Shown: positions 1 to 9,075, numbered from the stretch's first letter. The stretch is DNA of 44,212 bases from Burkholderiaceae bacterium (GCA_031253795.1 JAIRVR010000020.1:1-44212), one strand, 5' to 3'. The notes: generated by a model from the letters alone, not told the origin. Translations and numbers: made by a program.

Positions 1-926
1 GGGCCCGGGTTGGCACGCAGCCAGTCCACGCACTGCTTGATGATGCGGTTGGACTGGCGCATTTCGGCCACGCGCACCAGGTAGCGGTCGTAGCAGTCGC
101 CGGTCTTGCCCACGGGCACATCGAAGTCCATGCGGTCGTACACCTCGTAGGGCTGCGTCTTGCGCATGTCCCAGGCCACGCCGGAGGCGCGCAGCATGGG
201 GCCGGTCAGGCCCAGGTTCATGGCACGCTCGGCCGTCACCACGCCGATGTCCACGTTGCGCTGCTTCCAGATGCGGTTGTCGGTGAGCAGGGTTTCGTAC
301 TCATCGGCACACTTGGGGAAGCGCTGCGTGAAGTCGTCGATGAAGTCCAGCAGCGAACCATGGCGGTTGCGGTTCATGACCTCCAGGGAACGCGCATTGC
401 GCACCTTGCTGGCCTTGTATTGCGGCATCGTGTCAGGCAGGTCGCGGTAGACGCCGCCCGGACGGAAATAGGCCGCATGCATGCGCGCGCCGGAAACGGC
501 TTCGTACATGTCCATGAGGTCTTCGCGCTCACGGAAGGTGTAGATCAGCGTCGTGGAGCTGCCCGCGTCGTTGCCGCTCGAACCCAGCCACATCAGATGG
601 TTCATGATGCGGGTGATTTCGGAGTACATCACGCGGATGTACTGGGCGCGGATGGGCACCTCGATGCCCAGCAGCTTCTCGATGGCCAGGCAGTAGGCGT
701 GCTCGTTGCACATCATGGACACATAGTCCAGCCGGTCCATGTAGGGCAGGGACTGGATATAGGTCTTGCTCTCAGCCAGCTTTTCCGTCGCGCGGTGCAG
801 CAGGCCGATGTGCGGGTCGGCACGCTGCACCACTTCACCGTCGAGCTCCAGCACCAGGCGCAGCACACCGTGCGCTGCCGGGTGCTGCGGACCAAAGTTC
901 AGGGAATAGTTCTTGATTTCAGCCAT
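1..926 (-). CDS. nuoD: NADH-quinone oxidoreductase subunit D (partial, C-terminus beyond left edge)
   Basis: This is the 49-kDa-type subunit of respiratory complex I, in the peripheral arm that carries electrons to the quinone site. The minus strand reads from an ATG at 926 ([20 protein letters not shown]) without a stop to position 1, so about 308 of the usual roughly 417 residues are visible. The [12 protein letters not shown] motif near the N-terminus and the [19 protein letters not shown] segment (here [15 protein letters not shown]) are typical of NuoD and contribute to the quinone cavity. It follows nuoC after about 30 bases in the order nuoA-B-C-D, so it belongs to the nuo operon. The family call is secure; only the C-terminal third is missing. 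Confidence 0.96.
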   Translation of the reverse strand, partial: MAEIKNYSLNFGPQHPAAHGVLRLVLELDGEVVQRADPHIGLLHRATEKLAESKTYIQSLPYMDRLDYVSMMCNEHAYCLAIEKLLGIEVPIRAQYIRVMYSEITRIMNHLMWLGSSGNDAGSSTTLIYTFREREDLMDMYEAVSGARMHAAYFRPGGVYRDLPDTMPQYKASKVRNARSLEVMNRNRHGSLLDFIDDFTQRFPKCADEYETLLTDNRIWKQRNVDIGVVTAERAMNLGLTGPMLRASGVAWDMRKTQPYEVYDRMDFDVPVGKTGDCYDRYLVRVAEMRQSNRIIKQCVDWLRANPG

Positions 927-958
927 GGTCGTCCATCAAAAAGGCGCCTAGCGCGCCT

Positions 959-1567
959 TCAGTGCAGGCCCCCGTAGTTGTCTTCGCGGATGATGCGCGG
1001 CGTGATTTCGCGGGGCTCGATGGTGACCGGCTGGTACACCACGCGCTTTTGCTCGGCGTCGTAGCGCATTTCCACATGGCCGGACAGGGGGAAGTCCTTG
1101 CGGAACGGATGGCCGATGAAGCCATAGTCCGTGAGAATGCGGCGCAGGTCGTCGTGGCCATCGAAAACGATGCCGAACAGGTCGAAGGCTTCGCGCTCGA
1201 ACCAGTTGGCACCGGCCCAGATGGGGCTGACCGATGCCACAAGGGGAAAATCGTCGTCGGCGCAGAACACGCGAACGCGAAGGCGCTGGTTCAGGCTGAT
1301 CGACAGCAGATGGGACACCACGGCAAAGCGCGGGCCTTCGCGGCCGATTTCGGCATAGGTGGAATAGTCCACGCCGCACAGGTCCACCAGCACTTCGAAT
1401 CGGCAGTCGGGAGCCTGGTGCAGGATCTGCATGGCCTCGTAATACTGTGCCGCCGGGACTTCCACCGTCACTTCGTCCAGGGCCACGGTCACGCTGCGGG
1501 CCTTGTCGCCCAAGGCAGCAGCCACCACATCCCGAAGAACCTCGGGGTGAATCGCAATAGCAGTCAT
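959..1567 (-). CDS. nuoC: NADH-quinone oxidoreductase subunit C
   Basis: This is the 30-kDa-type subunit of complex I, part of the peripheral arm that contacts NuoD and NuoB. The protein is about 202 residues and ends with the conserved acidic/proline segment [15 protein letters not shown]. The motif [40 protein letters not shown] is clear in the second half. Two adjacent ATGs (1570 and 1567) and a TTG (1573) are possible starts. A GAGGG element lies 6 bases before the ATG at 1567 but only 3 before the one at 1570, so 1567 is preferred. It is an unfused NuoC, unlike the NuoCD fusion of enterics. Confidence 0.95.
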   Translation of the reverse strand: MTAIAIHPEVLRDVVAAALGDKARSVTVALDEVTVEVPAAQYYEAMQILHQAPDCRFEVLVDLCGVDYSTYAEIGREGPRFAVVSHLLSISLNQRLRVRVFCADDDFPLVASVSPIWAGANWFEREAFDLFGIVFDGHDDLRRILTDYGFIGHPFRKDFPLSGHVEMRYDAEQKRVVYQPVTIEPREITPRIIREDNYGGLH

Positions 1568-1578
1568 CATCAACCCTC

Positions 1579-2058
1579 TTAGACGCGAGCGATGGTATTG
1601 GTGCGACGGATCTTCTGCTGCAGCTGGATGATGCCGTAGATCAGTGCTTCCGCCGTGGGAGGGCAGCCGGGCACGTAGACGTCGACCGGCACGATGCGGT
1701 CGCAGCCGCGAACCACGGAATAGCTGTAGTGGTAGTAGCCACCGCCGTTGGCACAGGAGCCCATGGAGATGACCCAGCGCGGCTCGGACATCTGGTCATA
1801 GACCTTGCGCATGGCCGGAGCCATCTTGTTGCACAGGGTGCCGGCCACGATCATCAGGTCCGACTGGCGGGGGCTGGCACGGAAGACTTCCGAGCCGAAA
1901 CGGCCAATGTCGTAGCGTGCCGCCGCGGCATGCATCATTTCCACGGCACAGCAGGCCAGACCAAATGTCATGGGCCACAGCGAGCCCGTCTTGGCCCAAT
2001 TCACCACGGAGTCGTAACTCGTGGTGATGAAGCCTTCCTTCATCACGCCTTCGATCAT
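1579..2058 (-). CDS. nuoB: NADH-quinone oxidoreductase subunit B
   Basis: This is the PSST-type subunit of complex I that carries iron-sulfur cluster N2, the last electron relay before quinone. The 159-residue protein has the four expected cysteine ligands: the adjacent pair C36-C37 in [11 protein letters not shown]102 in MGSCANGGG and C132 in [11 protein letters not shown]. The length is normal for the proteobacterial family. It lies between nuoA and nuoC in a compact operon, and its stop codon is about 10 bases from the nuoC start. No oddities were seen. Confidence 0.97.
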   Translation of the reverse strand: MIEGVMKEGFITTSYDSVVNWAKTGSLWPMTFGLACCAVEMMHAAAARYDIGRFGSEVFRASPRQSDLMIVAGTLCNKMAPAMRKVYDQMSEPRWVISMGSCANGGGYYHYSYSVVRGCDRIVPVDVYVPGCPPTAEALIYGIIQLQQKIRRTNTIARV

Positions 2059-2080
2059 CGTGTTTCCTTAGTGAAGCCGC

Positions 2081-2440
2081 TTATTCCCAATCCAGGGCGC
2101 CCTTTTTCCACTCGTAGGCAAAGCCCACGACGAGAACGGCCAGGAAGATCAGGACAGCGGTGAAACCAGCCACCCCCACGTCCCGCAGGGCGACGGCCCA
2201 GGGCAGCAGGAAGGCGATTTCCAAATCAAACAGGATGAACAGAATGGCGACGAGATAGTAGCGCACGTCGAATTTCATGCGCGCATCTTCGAAGGCCTCG
2301 AAGCCACATTCGTAGGGGGAGTTCTTGGCGTCGTCGGGCCGGTTGGGCCCCAGCACATACCCCAGTACCAGGGGAACTACGCCGACACCCATGCCGACGA
2401 GAATGAACAAAAGAACGGGAAGATACTGGTCGATGTTCAT
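2081..2440 (-). CDS. nuoA: NADH-quinone oxidoreductase subunit A
   Basis: This is a small membrane subunit of complex I, 119 residues with three predicted transmembrane segments at roughly 7-30, 61-85 and 88-110. The conserved [34 protein letters not shown] region is present; its cysteine-containing loop lies near the quinone channel in solved complexes. It is the first gene of the nuo operon. The start at 2440 has no strong Shine-Dalgarno sequence. The tRNA-Leu gene ends 76 bases upstream, and no convincing dedicated promoter was found between them, so read-through from the tRNA promoter is possible. Confidence 0.96.
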   Translation of the reverse strand: MNIDQYLPVLLFILVGMGVGVVPLVLGYVLGPNRPDDAKNSPYECGFEAFEDARMKFDVRYYLVAILFILFDLEIAFLLPWAVALRDVGVAGFTAVLIFLAVLVVGFAYEWKKGALDWE

Positions 2441-2516
2441 CGTGTGCGGCTACCATAAAAGGCATGCCCACACCGATCACAGCCTGATCAGCAGGGCAGG
2501 CTCTTAGTTATATCTT

Positions 2517-2601
2517 TGGTGCCGTCGGCGAGACTCGAACTCGCACAGCTTTCGCCACTACCCCCTCAAGATAGCGTGTCTACCAATTTCACCACGACGG
2601 C
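2517..2601 (-). tRNA. tRNA-Leu (anticodon GAG), CCA encoded
   Basis: The reverse strand folds into a class II cloverleaf. The acceptor stem is GCCGTCG/CGACGGC, the D-arm begins GTGAAATTGG, and the anticodon stem CTATC/GGTAG encloses TTGAGGG, giving anticodon GAG. A long variable arm is followed by the T-arm GCGAG-TTCGAGT-CTCGC. Discriminator A and a genomically encoded CCA complete the 85-base gene. It sits between secG and nuoA on the same strand. Confidence 0.97.
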
Positions 2602-2677
2602 TACGTCTCAGACCGGCAGACTCTAAGTCTTCATTGCAAAGATGCTGCCTACCGGACAATCCCTAAATTCTACTCTG

Positions 2678-2705
2678 AAAAACCCTCGGATCCTGAAGCC
2701 CGAGG
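2678..2705 (-). terminator. candidate intrinsic terminator after secG
   Basis: Read on the minus strand, a 6-bp stem CCTCGG/CCGAGG with a 10-base loop is followed by G and five T residues. It lies 14 bases after the secG stop and before tRNA-Leu, so it would limit read-through of the tpiA-secG transcript into the tRNA and nuo genes. The stem is short, so this is a moderate call. Confidence 0.5.
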
Positions 2706-2718
2706 ACTTTGTTCGAAA

Positions 2719-3111
2719 TTATTTCGTAGGGATCTGGGCCGCACCTTCGGCACCGGCCGCAGGGGCGGGGGCCGCAGCAGGAGCGGGCACTTCCCCAGCA
2801 GGCACGGCAGCCGCAGGGGCCGGCGCCGTCACGGGCGCGGCACCTTCCAGAATGCTGCCAGAGCTGACCGGACGCGCATTGCCCAGGTAGGCCAGGGCCA
2901 GGGTGGCCACGAAGAACACGGTGGCCAGACCCGCCGTGGAGCGGGACAGGAAGTTGGCACTGCCCGATGCACCGAACAGGCTGCCCGAACTCCCGCTGCC
3001 GAACGAGGCGCCCATGTCGGCGCCCTTGCCATGCTGGATCAGGATCAGACCGATCATGCCCAGGGCCGACAGCATCTGTATGGCGAGGATCACACTTGCG
3101 AAAGCATTCAT
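2719..3111 (-). CDS. secG: Preprotein translocase subunit SecG
   Basis: SecG is the small non-essential subunit of the SecYEG channel in the inner membrane. The 130-residue protein has two hydrophobic segments at about 3-24 and 56-76. Between them lies the family loop HGKGADMGASFGSGSSGSLFGASGS, rich in Gly and Ser. The C-terminal 45 residues are a low-complexity Ala/Pro/Gly tail, longer than in E. coli SecG (110 residues) and typical of related betaproteobacteria. It lies downstream of tpiA, as in many betaproteobacteria. Confidence 0.95.
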   Translation of the reverse strand: MNAFASVILAIQMLSALGMIGLILIQHGKGADMGASFGSGSSGSLFGASGSANFLSRSTAGLATVFFVATLALAYLGNARPVSSGSILEGAAPVTAPAPAAAVPAGEVPAPAAAPAPAAGAEGAAQIPTK

Positions 3112-3149
3112 TGTTTTATACCTGTTTGTAGAAAAAACCGGGCCCGTGC

Positions 3150-3899
3150 TCAGCGGGCCGCAGCGATGATGGTCAGAAAATCCGCCGCCTTCAGCGATGC
3201 ACCGCCCACCAGGCCGCCATCGATGTCAGCCTGGGCCAGCAGCTGCTCGGCATTGCCGGCATTCATGCTGCCGCCATACAGCAGGGCAATGCCATCAGCC
3301 TTGGCGCTGGCGGCAGCCAGCTGGGCACGCAGCACGGCATGCACGGCCTGCGCCTGTTCGGGCGTGGCAGTCTTGCCGGTGCCAATGGCCCAGACAGGCT
3401 CATAGGCCACGACCAGCTCGCTGACGCACGGCCCCACCTGATGGATGACGGCCGCCAGCTGGCGCTTGACCACCTGCTCCGTCTGCCCGGCCTCACGTTC
3501 GGCCAGCGTTTCGCCAACGCATACGATGGGCGTCACACCCTTGGCCAGCGCAGCCTGCGCCTTCATCGCCACCACGGCATCGGTCTCGCCATGGTACTGG
3601 CGCCGCTCGGAGTGGCCGACCAGCGCAAAGCGCACGCCGAAGTCCTGCAGCATGGCCGCAGACAATTCACCCGTATAGGCACCCACCTCGTGCTGGGACA
3701 CATCCTGCGCCGCGACGCCGATGTCCGACCCCGCAAGCTCGGCCTGGGCCTGGGCCAGATAGGCGGACGGCACGGCGACGGCCACGGCCGCCGTACCACG
3801 ACCCCGCGGCCAGCCGGCCTTGAGGGCCTGCAGCAGCGCCGCATTGGCAGCCAGGCTGCCATTCATCTTCCAGTTGCCGACGATGAGCTTCTTCTTCAT
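3150..3899 (-). CDS. tpiA: Triose-phosphate isomerase
   Basis: This enzyme interconverts dihydroxyacetone phosphate and glyceraldehyde 3-phosphate in glycolysis. The 249-residue TIM barrel starts [14 protein letters not shown] with catalytic Lys11. It has the catalytic His in VGHSERR, the catalytic Glu in [11 protein letters not shown] and the phosphate-binding [11 protein letters not shown] and GGLVGGASL loops. The open frame extends 44 codons upstream, but those residues are the shifted end of the neighbouring gene, and homology begins at 3899. The start is only two bases from the stop of the oxidoreductase upstream, so translation is probably coupled. Confidence 0.97.
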   Translation of the reverse strand: MKKKLIVGNWKMNGSLAANAALLQALKAGWPRGRGTAAVAVAVPSAYLAQAQAELAGSDIGVAAQDVSQHEVGAYTGELSAAMLQDFGVRFALVGHSERRQYHGETDAVVAMKAQAALAKGVTPIVCVGETLAEREAGQTEQVVKRQLAAVIHQVGPCVSELVVAYEPVWAIGTGKTATPEQAQAVHAVLRAQLAAASAKADGIALLYGGSMNAGNAEQLLAQADIDGGLVGGASLKAADFLTIIAAAR

Positions 3900-3901
3900 G
3901 G

Positions 3902-4903
3902 TTACCACGTCAAAACGATTTTGCCGGTGTGCTGACTCGATTCCATCAGCGCATGGGCCTTGTCCGCATCGGCTGCGGCGAAAGTGCTGTGAATCACGGG
4001 ACGGATCTTGCCGGACTCGATCAGCGGCCACACCTCACGGTGCAGGGCCTGTGCAATCGCGGCCTTGAAGGCCACGGAACGCGGACGCAGCGTCGAACCC
4101 GTCACCGTCAGGCGGCGGCGCAGGACCAGGCCCGCATCGAACTCGGCCTTGATGCCCCCCTGCACGGCGATGATGACCAGCCGGCCATCCTCGGCCAGGC
4201 TTTGCACCTCGCGCGCCACATAGCTGCCGGCCACCATGTCCAGGATCACATCCACGCCCTTGCCGTCGGTGATGCGGCGCACCTCCTCGGCAAAGTCCTG
4301 GCTGCGGTAGTTGATGGCATGGTCGGCACCCAGAGCCAGGCAGTCGGCGCACTTGGCATCCGAGCCGGCCGTGACGATGACGGTGGCACCGCGGGCCTTG
4401 GCCAACTGAATGGCCGTGACGCCAATGCCGCTGCTGCCACCCTGCACCAGCAGGGTTTCACCGGCCTGCAGGCCTCCGCGCTCGAACACATTGCTCCAGA
4501 CCGTGAAAAAGGTCTCGGGCAACGCCGATGCCTCGACATCGCTGAGCCCCCGCGGCACGGGCAGGCACTGGGCCACGGGCGCCACACAGTACTCGGCATA
4601 GCCACCGCCAGCCAGCAGGGCGCAGACGCGATCACCCGCGCGCAGGCCCGCCCGGGCCATGGCAGCTTCGTCACCCGACACCACCTGCCCCGCGACTTCC
4701 AGACCCGGCAGGTCCGAAGCCCCGGGCGGCGGCGCGTAGTGGCCCTTGCGCTGCAGGACGTCGGGACGGTTGATGCCACTGGCGGTCACGCGGATCAGCA
4801 GCTCCCCCTCGCCGGCAACCGGCAGCGGATGCTCACCCAGGCTCAACACCTCGGGCCCACCAAAGGCCGTGAGTTCCACGGCATGCATGACTTGCTTTTC
4901 CAT
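3902..4903 (-). CDS. NAD(P)H-quinone oxidoreductase, zinc-independent MDR family (PIG3/QOR-like)
   Basis: This is a medium-chain dehydrogenase/reductase of 333 residues. The N-terminal GroES-like fold includes [24 protein letters not shown], and the Rossmann fold carries [16 protein letters not shown]. The PIG3-type pattern and the lack of structural-zinc cysteines point to NAD(P)H-dependent reduction of quinones or enals. The start at 4903 ([12 protein letters not shown]) is preferred because GAGG lies about 9 bases upstream; an ATG at 4888 is the alternative. It lies between pnp and tpiA on the same strand, possibly co-transcribed with tpiA. The physiological substrate cannot be read from the sequence. 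Confidence 0.9.
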   Translation of the reverse strand: MEKQVMHAVELTAFGGPEVLSLGEHPLPVAGEGELLIRVTASGINRPDVLQRKGHYAPPPGASDLPGLEVAGQVVSGDEAAMARAGLRAGDRVCALLAGGGYAEYCVAPVAQCLPVPRGLSDVEASALPETFFTVWSNVFERGGLQAGETLLVQGGSSGIGVTAIQLAKARGATVIVTAGSDAKCADCLALGADHAINYRSQDFAEEVRRITDGKGVDVILDMVAGSYVAREVQSLAEDGRLVIIAVQGGIKAEFDAGLVLRRRLTVTGSTLRPRSVAFKAAIAQALHREVWPLIESGKIRPVIHSTFAAADADKAHALMESSQHTGKIVLTW

Positions 4904-5019
4904 TTCGCGACCTCGCAATCCCCGTCCAGAACGCTGCAGGCGCCGGACCACGCCGGCGCCCTTGCCATGGGCAGCACTCAGATTCCGCGGATCCCGCTGT
5001 TCACGGGATCCGGCCGGAA

Positions 5020-7263
5020 TCACTGCTGCTGCTGCTGCTGTTGCTGCTCGCCTTCGGCAGCGGCGCGGCTTTCGCGGGGCTCGCGCGGCTCGCGGTTCTC
5101 ACGCGGCTGGCGGGGAGCACGCGGCTCACGCTCGGCAGGTGCCGGACGCTCGCTGCGCTCCATGCCCGCGGGACGCTCGGCCAGGGCCTTCATGGACAGC
5201 TTGACGCGGCCCTTTTCATCGGTTTCCAGGACCTTGACCTTGACGATCTGTCCTTCCTGCAGGTAGTCGGTGACCTTTTCCACGCGCTCGTGGGCGATCT
5301 GGCTGATGTGCAGCAGGCCGTCCTTGCCGGGCAGCAGGTTGATCAGGGCACCGAAGTCCAGGATCTTGGTCACGGGGCCTTCATAGATCTTGCCGATTTC
5401 GACTTCGGCCGTGATCTCTTCGATGCGGCGCTTGGCCTCGTCGGCCTTGGCGGCATCGCTGGAGGCGATGGTGATCGTGCCGTCTTCGCCGATGTCGATC
5501 TGCGTACCGGTTTCCTCGGTCAGCGCGCGGATGGTGGCGCCGCCCTTGCCGATCACGTCGCGGATCTTCTCGGGGTTGATCTTCATGGTGTAGAGCTTGG
5601 GCGCGAAGGACGAGATCTCGGCCTTGGCCTCACCCATGGCCTCCTGCATCTTGCCCAGGATGTGCATGCGTGCTTCCTTGGCCTGGGCCAGGGCGACCTG
5701 CATGATTTCCTTGGTGATGCCCTGGATCTTGATGTCCATCTGCAGGGCCGTGATGCCGTTGGTCGTACCAGCCACCTTGAAGTCCATGTCGCCGAGGTGG
5801 TCCTCGTCACCGAGGATGTCGGTCAGCACGGCAAAACGGTTGTCTTCCTTGATCAGACCCATGGCGATGCCGGCCACGTGGGCCTTCATGGGCACACCGG
5901 CGTCCATCATCGACAGGCAGCCGCCGCAGACCGAGGCCATGGACGAGGAGCCGTTGGACTCGGTGATTTCCGACACCACGCGGATGGTGTAGGGGAATTC
6001 ATCCTTGCTGGGCAGGCAGGCCACGAGGGCGCGCTTGGCCAGACGGCCGTGGCCGATTTCGCGGCGCTTGGTCGAACCCATGCGGCCCACTTCACCGGTG
6101 GCAAAGGGAGGCATGTTGTAGTGGAACAGGAAGCGGTCCTCGAACTCGCCAGCCAGTGCGTCGATGCGCTGTGCGTCGCGCTCGGTACCCAGCGTGGACA
6201 CGACCAGCGCCTGGGTTTCGCCACGCGTGAACAGGGCCGAGCCATGGGTGCGGGGCAGCACGGAGTTGCGGATTTCGATGGGGCGCACGGTGCGGGTGTC
6301 GCGGCCGTCGATGCGCGGCTCGCCGGCCAGGATCTGGCTGCGAACGATACGGGCTTCGATATCGAACAGCATGCCTTCGACCTTGACGGCGTCGAACTCC
6401 ACGCCCTGCGCGGCCAGACCGGCCTTCACGGCGGCGTAGGCTTCGCGGCAGGCCTGGGTGCGGCTTTGCTTGTTGCGGATCTGGTAGGCAGCGCGCAGGG
6501 CTTCATCACCCAGGGCCGACACCTTGGCGATCAGCTCTTCGTCCTTGGCGGGAGCCACCCAGTCCCAGACGGGCTTGCCGCCTTCGCGCACCAGCTCATG
6601 GATGGCGTCGATGGCAATCTTGCCTTGCTCGTGGCCGAAAACCACGGCGCCCAACATCACGTCTTCGGGCAGCTGCTGGGCTTCGGATTCCACCATCAGC
6701 ACGGCCGCCTCGGTACCGGCGACGACCAGATCCATCTGCGAGTCCTTGCGCTGGGTCTGACCGGGGTTGAGCACGTACTCGCCATTGATGTAGCCCACGC
6801 GGGCAGCACCGATGGGGCCATTGAACGGGATGCCGGACACGGCCAGGGCGGCCGAAGTGGCGATCAGGGCAGCGATGTCGGCATCCACCTCGGGGTTCAG
6901 CGAGACGGTGTGGATGACCACGTGGACGTCGTTGTAGAAGCCTTCGGGGAACAGCGGGCGGATGGGACGGTCGATCAGGCGGCTGGTCAGCGTCTCGAGT
7001 TCGCTGGGCTTGGCTTCACGCTTGAAGAAGCTGCCGGGGATCTTGCCTGCGGCGTAGGTCTTCTCGATGTAGTCGACGGTCAGCGGGAAAAAGTCCTGAC
7101 CGGCCTTGGCCTGCTTGGAAGCCACCACGGTGGCCAGCACCACGGTGTCGTCGATATTGACCAGCACGGCGCCGGAGGCCTGGCGTGCGATTTCGCCGGT
7201 TTCCATGGTGACCGTGTGCTGGCCCCACTGGAAAGTCTTGGTCACTTTGTTGAAGATGGACAT
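5020..7263 (-). CDS. pnp: Polyribonucleotide nucleotidyltransferase (PNPase)
   Basis: PNPase is a phosphorolytic 3'-to-5' exoribonuclease of the RNA degradosome. The 747-residue protein has two RNase PH domains, an all-alpha linker, a KH domain (around [22 protein letters not shown]) and an S1 domain ([21 protein letters not shown]). The start at 7263 ([14 protein letters not shown]) has an AAGGAG element 5 bases upstream; the longer frame to 7338 is not supported. After S1 there is a tail of about 50 residues rich in Arg, Glu and Pro (repeated REPR/REPRE units), ending in eight glutamines at the stop codon. The leader holds two stem-loops, consistent with autoregulation as in E. coli. Confidence 0.97.
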   Translation of the reverse strand: MSIFNKVTKTFQWGQHTVTMETGEIARQASGAVLVNIDDTVVLATVVASKQAKAGQDFFPLTVDYIEKTYAAGKIPGSFFKREAKPSELETLTSRLIDRPIRPLFPEGFYNDVHVVIHTVSLNPEVDADIAALIATSAALAVSGIPFNGPIGAARVGYINGEYVLNPGQTQRKDSQMDLVVAGTEAAVLMVESEAQQLPEDVMLGAVVFGHEQGKIAIDAIHELVREGGKPVWDWVAPAKDEELIAKVSALGDEALRAAYQIRNKQSRTQACREAYAAVKAGLAAQGVEFDAVKVEGMLFDIEARIVRSQILAGEPRIDGRDTRTVRPIEIRNSVLPRTHGSALFTRGETQALVVSTLGTERDAQRIDALAGEFEDRFLFHYNMPPFATGEVGRMGSTKRREIGHGRLAKRALVACLPSKDEFPYTIRVVSEITESNGSSSMASVCGGCLSMMDAGVPMKAHVAGIAMGLIKEDNRFAVLTDILGDEDHLGDMDFKVAGTTNGITALQMDIKIQGITKEIMQVALAQAKEARMHILGKMQEAMGEAKAEISSFAPKLYTMKINPEKIRDVIGKGGATIRALTEETGTQIDIGEDGTITIASSDAAKADEAKRRIEEITAEVEIGKIYEGPVTKILDFGALINLLPGKDGLLHISQIAHERVEKVTDYLQEGQIVKVKVLETDEKGRVKLSMKALAERPAGMERSERPAPAEREPRAPRQPRENREPREPRESRAAAEGEQQQQQQQQ
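5023..5046 (-). repeat. CAG microsatellite encoding the C-terminal polyglutamine of PNPase
   Basis: On the coding strand the last eight codons of pnp are CAG CAA followed by six CAG, immediately before TGA. Slippage would change the number of C-terminal glutamines without shifting the frame. Confidence 0.85.
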
Positions 7264-7282
7264 TGTTGCTCCTTGGGATTGC

Positions 7283-7306
7283 GGGCCGGATGCACTCATC
7301 CAGCCC
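7283..7306 (-). promoter_or_regulatory. pnp leader stem-loop 2, next to the ribosome binding site
   Basis: On the minus strand GGGCTGGATG pairs with CATCCGGCCC around a four-base loop, giving ten pairs including one G-U. It ends 8 bases before the AAGGAG of pnp. The position resembles the proximal hairpin of the E. coli pnp leader. The role is inferred from that precedent. Confidence 0.6.
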
Positions 7307-7335
7307 TTGATGGAGAGCAAGCCAGAACACGATGC

Positions 7336-7382
7336 CATTCCAGTGCTGCACTTGGCGCTATCAAATCAGCAGCATTGGAATG
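7336..7382 (-). promoter_or_regulatory. pnp leader stem-loop 1, candidate RNase III site
   Basis: On the minus strand CATTCCAATGCTGC pairs with GCAGCACTGGAATG, 13 of 14 positions, around a 19-base loop. A long duplex in the pnp 5' leader is the RNase III target through which PNPase represses its own synthesis in E. coli. The pairing is visible here; the mechanism is inferred. Confidence 0.6.
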
Positions 7383-7414
7383 ACACAGCTTCGCTCTGCC
7401 CTGCTTTCTCCGAA

Positions 7415-7454
7415 GTAAAAAACGCCTGAGCTAGACAGGCTAACTCAGGCGTTT
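7415..7454 (-). terminator. Rho-independent terminator of rpsO
   Basis: On the minus strand an 11-bp perfect stem AAACGCCTGAG/CTCAGGCGTTT with a 13-base loop runs into a tract of six T residues. It lies 16 bases after the rpsO stop and separates rpsO from pnp. In E. coli the analogous terminator lets part of the transcription read through into pnp. Confidence 0.85.
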
Positions 7455-7470
7455 CGATCTCCCACTGTGC

Positions 7471-7737
7471 TTACTTGCGCAGGCCCAGCTTGGCGATCAG
7501 TGCGGTGTAGCGATCGGCATCCTTGGACTTGAGGTAGTCCAGCAGCTTGCGACGGCGGCTCACCATGCGCAGCAGGCCGCGGCGACCGTGGTGGTCCTTG
7601 GCGTGTTGCTTGAAGTGAGGGGTCAGCTCGTTGATGCGTGCGGTCAGCAGGGCCACTTGCACTTCGGGGCTGCCAGTATCGTTGGCAGCGCGTGCATTGG
7701 CCTTGACGACTTCGGCCTTCACGGAAGAGGCGATCAT
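7471..7737 (-). CDS. rpsO: 30S ribosomal protein S15
   Basis: S15 binds 16S rRNA early in assembly of the small-subunit central domain. The 88-residue protein has the usual length and the family signature [51 protein letters not shown]. The ATG at 7737 is the only sensible start. It lies directly upstream of pnp, the widely conserved rpsO-pnp arrangement. Confidence 0.98.
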   Translation of the reverse strand: MIASSVKAEVVKANARAANDTGSPEVQVALLTARINELTPHFKQHAKDHHGRRGLLRMVSRRRKLLDYLKSKDADRYTALIAKLGLRK

Positions 7738-7854
7738 TTGGTTTTTCCTTAGGAATTGGCGCCCATGCGTCCCTCGGGACGGAAAGCGCCTTGGTTACTT
7801 GCGCCGCGGCTGGAAAGGCCCCGACGTGCGTCTTGCACCATGCAAAACCTCTCG

Positions 7855-7860
7855 ATTATA
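7855..7860 (-). promoter_or_regulatory. candidate -10 element of the rpsO promoter
   Basis: A perfect TATAAT is present on the minus strand about 118 bases upstream of the rpsO start. The -35 region (TTATGG about 17-18 bases further up) is a weak match, so activity is inferred. Confidence 0.45.
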
Positions 7861-7986
7861 ACAACTGCGCCGCTTATCCCATAAGCACCCCCGGACCCTG
7901 GGGGCGACACAGCACCCGCTCCCACGTTCGACAATGGGCTCAGCTGCACCCGGGTTGTGCGGCAACCACCGCCAGGGAGGCACTCC

Positions 7987-8262
7987 ATGAAGCCATTGCG
8001 TCTGCGCCGCCGGGCCATCCGTCCTCTGCTTTGCACCTTGCTGTACACCGCGGCCTTGGCCATTGCGCCTGTCGCCACAGGTGCCCAGAAAGGCACCAAG
8101 CCCACCAGGGGCAGCCAGCAGGTGCGGGTCCTGCCGCAGAAAGGCGGCTCGGAAGAGAACCAGGCGGAGCGCGACAAAAGACTGACGAGGGAATGCCGGG
8201 GGCGGCCCAATGCAGGCGCTTGCGCAGGTTATGCACTGCCGACGCAGGAACGTCGCCGCTGA
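7987..8262 (+). CDS. Small secreted protein of unknown function
   Basis: This ORF encodes 91 residues and is preceded by GGGAGG about 8 bases before the ATG, which supports translation. The N-terminus is a clear Sec signal peptide: basic residues 5-12, a hydrophobic stretch at about 13-30 and a likely cleavage after Ala33 (VATGA). The mature part is hydrophilic and basic, with two cysteines (70 and 79) in ECRGRPNAGACAGYA, which could form a disulfide in the periplasm. No family is recognised. It precedes the minor pilin cluster on the same strand by about 230 bases, but no functional link is shown. The frame could be opened upstream to 7957 without support. Confidence 0.65.
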   Translation: MKPLRLRRRAIRPLLCTLLYTAALAIAPVATGAQKGTKPTRGSQQVRVLPQKGGSEENQAERDKRLTRECRGRPNAGACAGYALPTQERRR

Positions 8263-8273
8263 AAACTGCCAGA

Positions 8274-8300
8274 TTCCGAGGAAAAACAGATTCCTCCGAA
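8274..8300. repeat. imperfect inverted repeat after the small secreted gene
   Basis: TTCCGAGGAA and TTCCTCCGAA form a ten-position inverted repeat with one mismatch and a 7-base loop, 11 bases after the upstream stop codon. No T-run follows on the plus strand, so it is not a standard terminator. An operator or a transcript-stabilising hairpin is possible. Confidence 0.4.
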
Positions 8301-8490
8301 AGACGAAGCTCCTGCTGCACCCTAGATTGCTCCCAGGGTGTGGCGCCCCACACCCTTGCCACGGCGCCACGGGCCCGCGGAAAGGGCCAGGGACTGCCGC
8401 AGCAGCTGCCTGCGATGGCTCCCGCCGTGCCTCACCCCCTCCTCCGCTCCCGTCAGCGGCATCCCCGAGGCACAGCAAGGGCACAGCGCC

Positions 8491-9075
8491 ATGGACTTCT
8501 ATTCCGCAGGGCAACAGCCCCCGGCAAGCCCCCGACCGGCCCACGCCGATCCGGGGTTCAGCGCTCTGGAGCTGATTGTCGTCCTGGCCGTGCTGGCATC
8601 GCTCGCCACGTTCGCCCTGCCGGGATTTTCCCTGCTGCTCGAACGCTGGAGGGTGCGCCAGACCGCGCAGAGCCTTCAGTGGTCCCTGCTCCATGCGCGC
8701 ACGGAAGCGCTCAAGCGGGGCAGCATGTTCATCGAAAGACTGCCCCACAACGCCCATGGCTGCCGCCAGGCGGCGGCACAGCGCGACTGGAGTTGCGGCT
8801 GGGTGGTCTTTGCCGATGCCAACGGCGACCGGCGATGGAATGCGGGCGAGGAAACCCAGCGCACCGATACGCCCCCCGGGGTCTCGGTGGTACGCAGCTC
8901 CGGCGGCGCCGTGATCCGGTTGGACCAGTGGGGGATGATGGATGGGCTCAATGCCCAGGGCTTTCGCATCGCCGCCCCCGATGCCGCAGGCCCTGCGCGC
9001 ACAGTCCAGGCCGTCTGCGTGGCGTCCGGCGGCCGCATCAGGACCACCGACCTGGGCAAGAGCAGTTGCCGGTGA
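8491..9075 (+). CDS. GspH/FimT-family pseudopilin (first of two)
   Basis: This is a type IV minor pilin-like protein of 194 residues. A 27-residue leader ends at Gly before FSALELIVVLAVLASLATFALPGF, the prepilin peptidase site with Glu at position 5 and the hydrophobic N-terminal helix. The C-terminal part has paired cysteines (HGC, DWSCGW, VCVASGGRI) and matches the GspH/FimT fold. The start at 8491 is chosen because the leader is long but plausible and AAGG lies about 10 bases upstream; the open frame extends to 8338 without support. It is clearly related to the next gene, pointing to tandem duplication. It heads the fimT-pilVWXY1-pilE cluster needed for pilus priming and assembly. Confidence 0.85.
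   Translation: MDFYSAGQQPPASPRPAHADPGFSALELIVVLAVLASLATFALPGFSLLLERWRVRQTAQSLQWSLLHARTEALKRGSMFIERLPHNAHGCRQAAAQRDWSCGWVVFADANGDRRWNAGEETQRTDTPPGVSVVRSSGGAVIRLDQWGMMDGLNAQGFRIAAPDAAGPARTVQAVCVASGGRIRTTDLGKSSCR

Noticed and set aside
1565..1573. TTG at 1573 as nuoC start
   Set aside because: It would abut the GAGGG ribosome binding site; the ATG at 1567 has normal spacing.
5041..7383. 780-codon open frame antisense to pnp
   Set aside because: It mirrors pnp almost exactly and has a composition dominated by His, Gly, Leu and Asp. Such long antisense frames are expected in GC-rich genomes; it has no ribosome binding site or recognisable domain.
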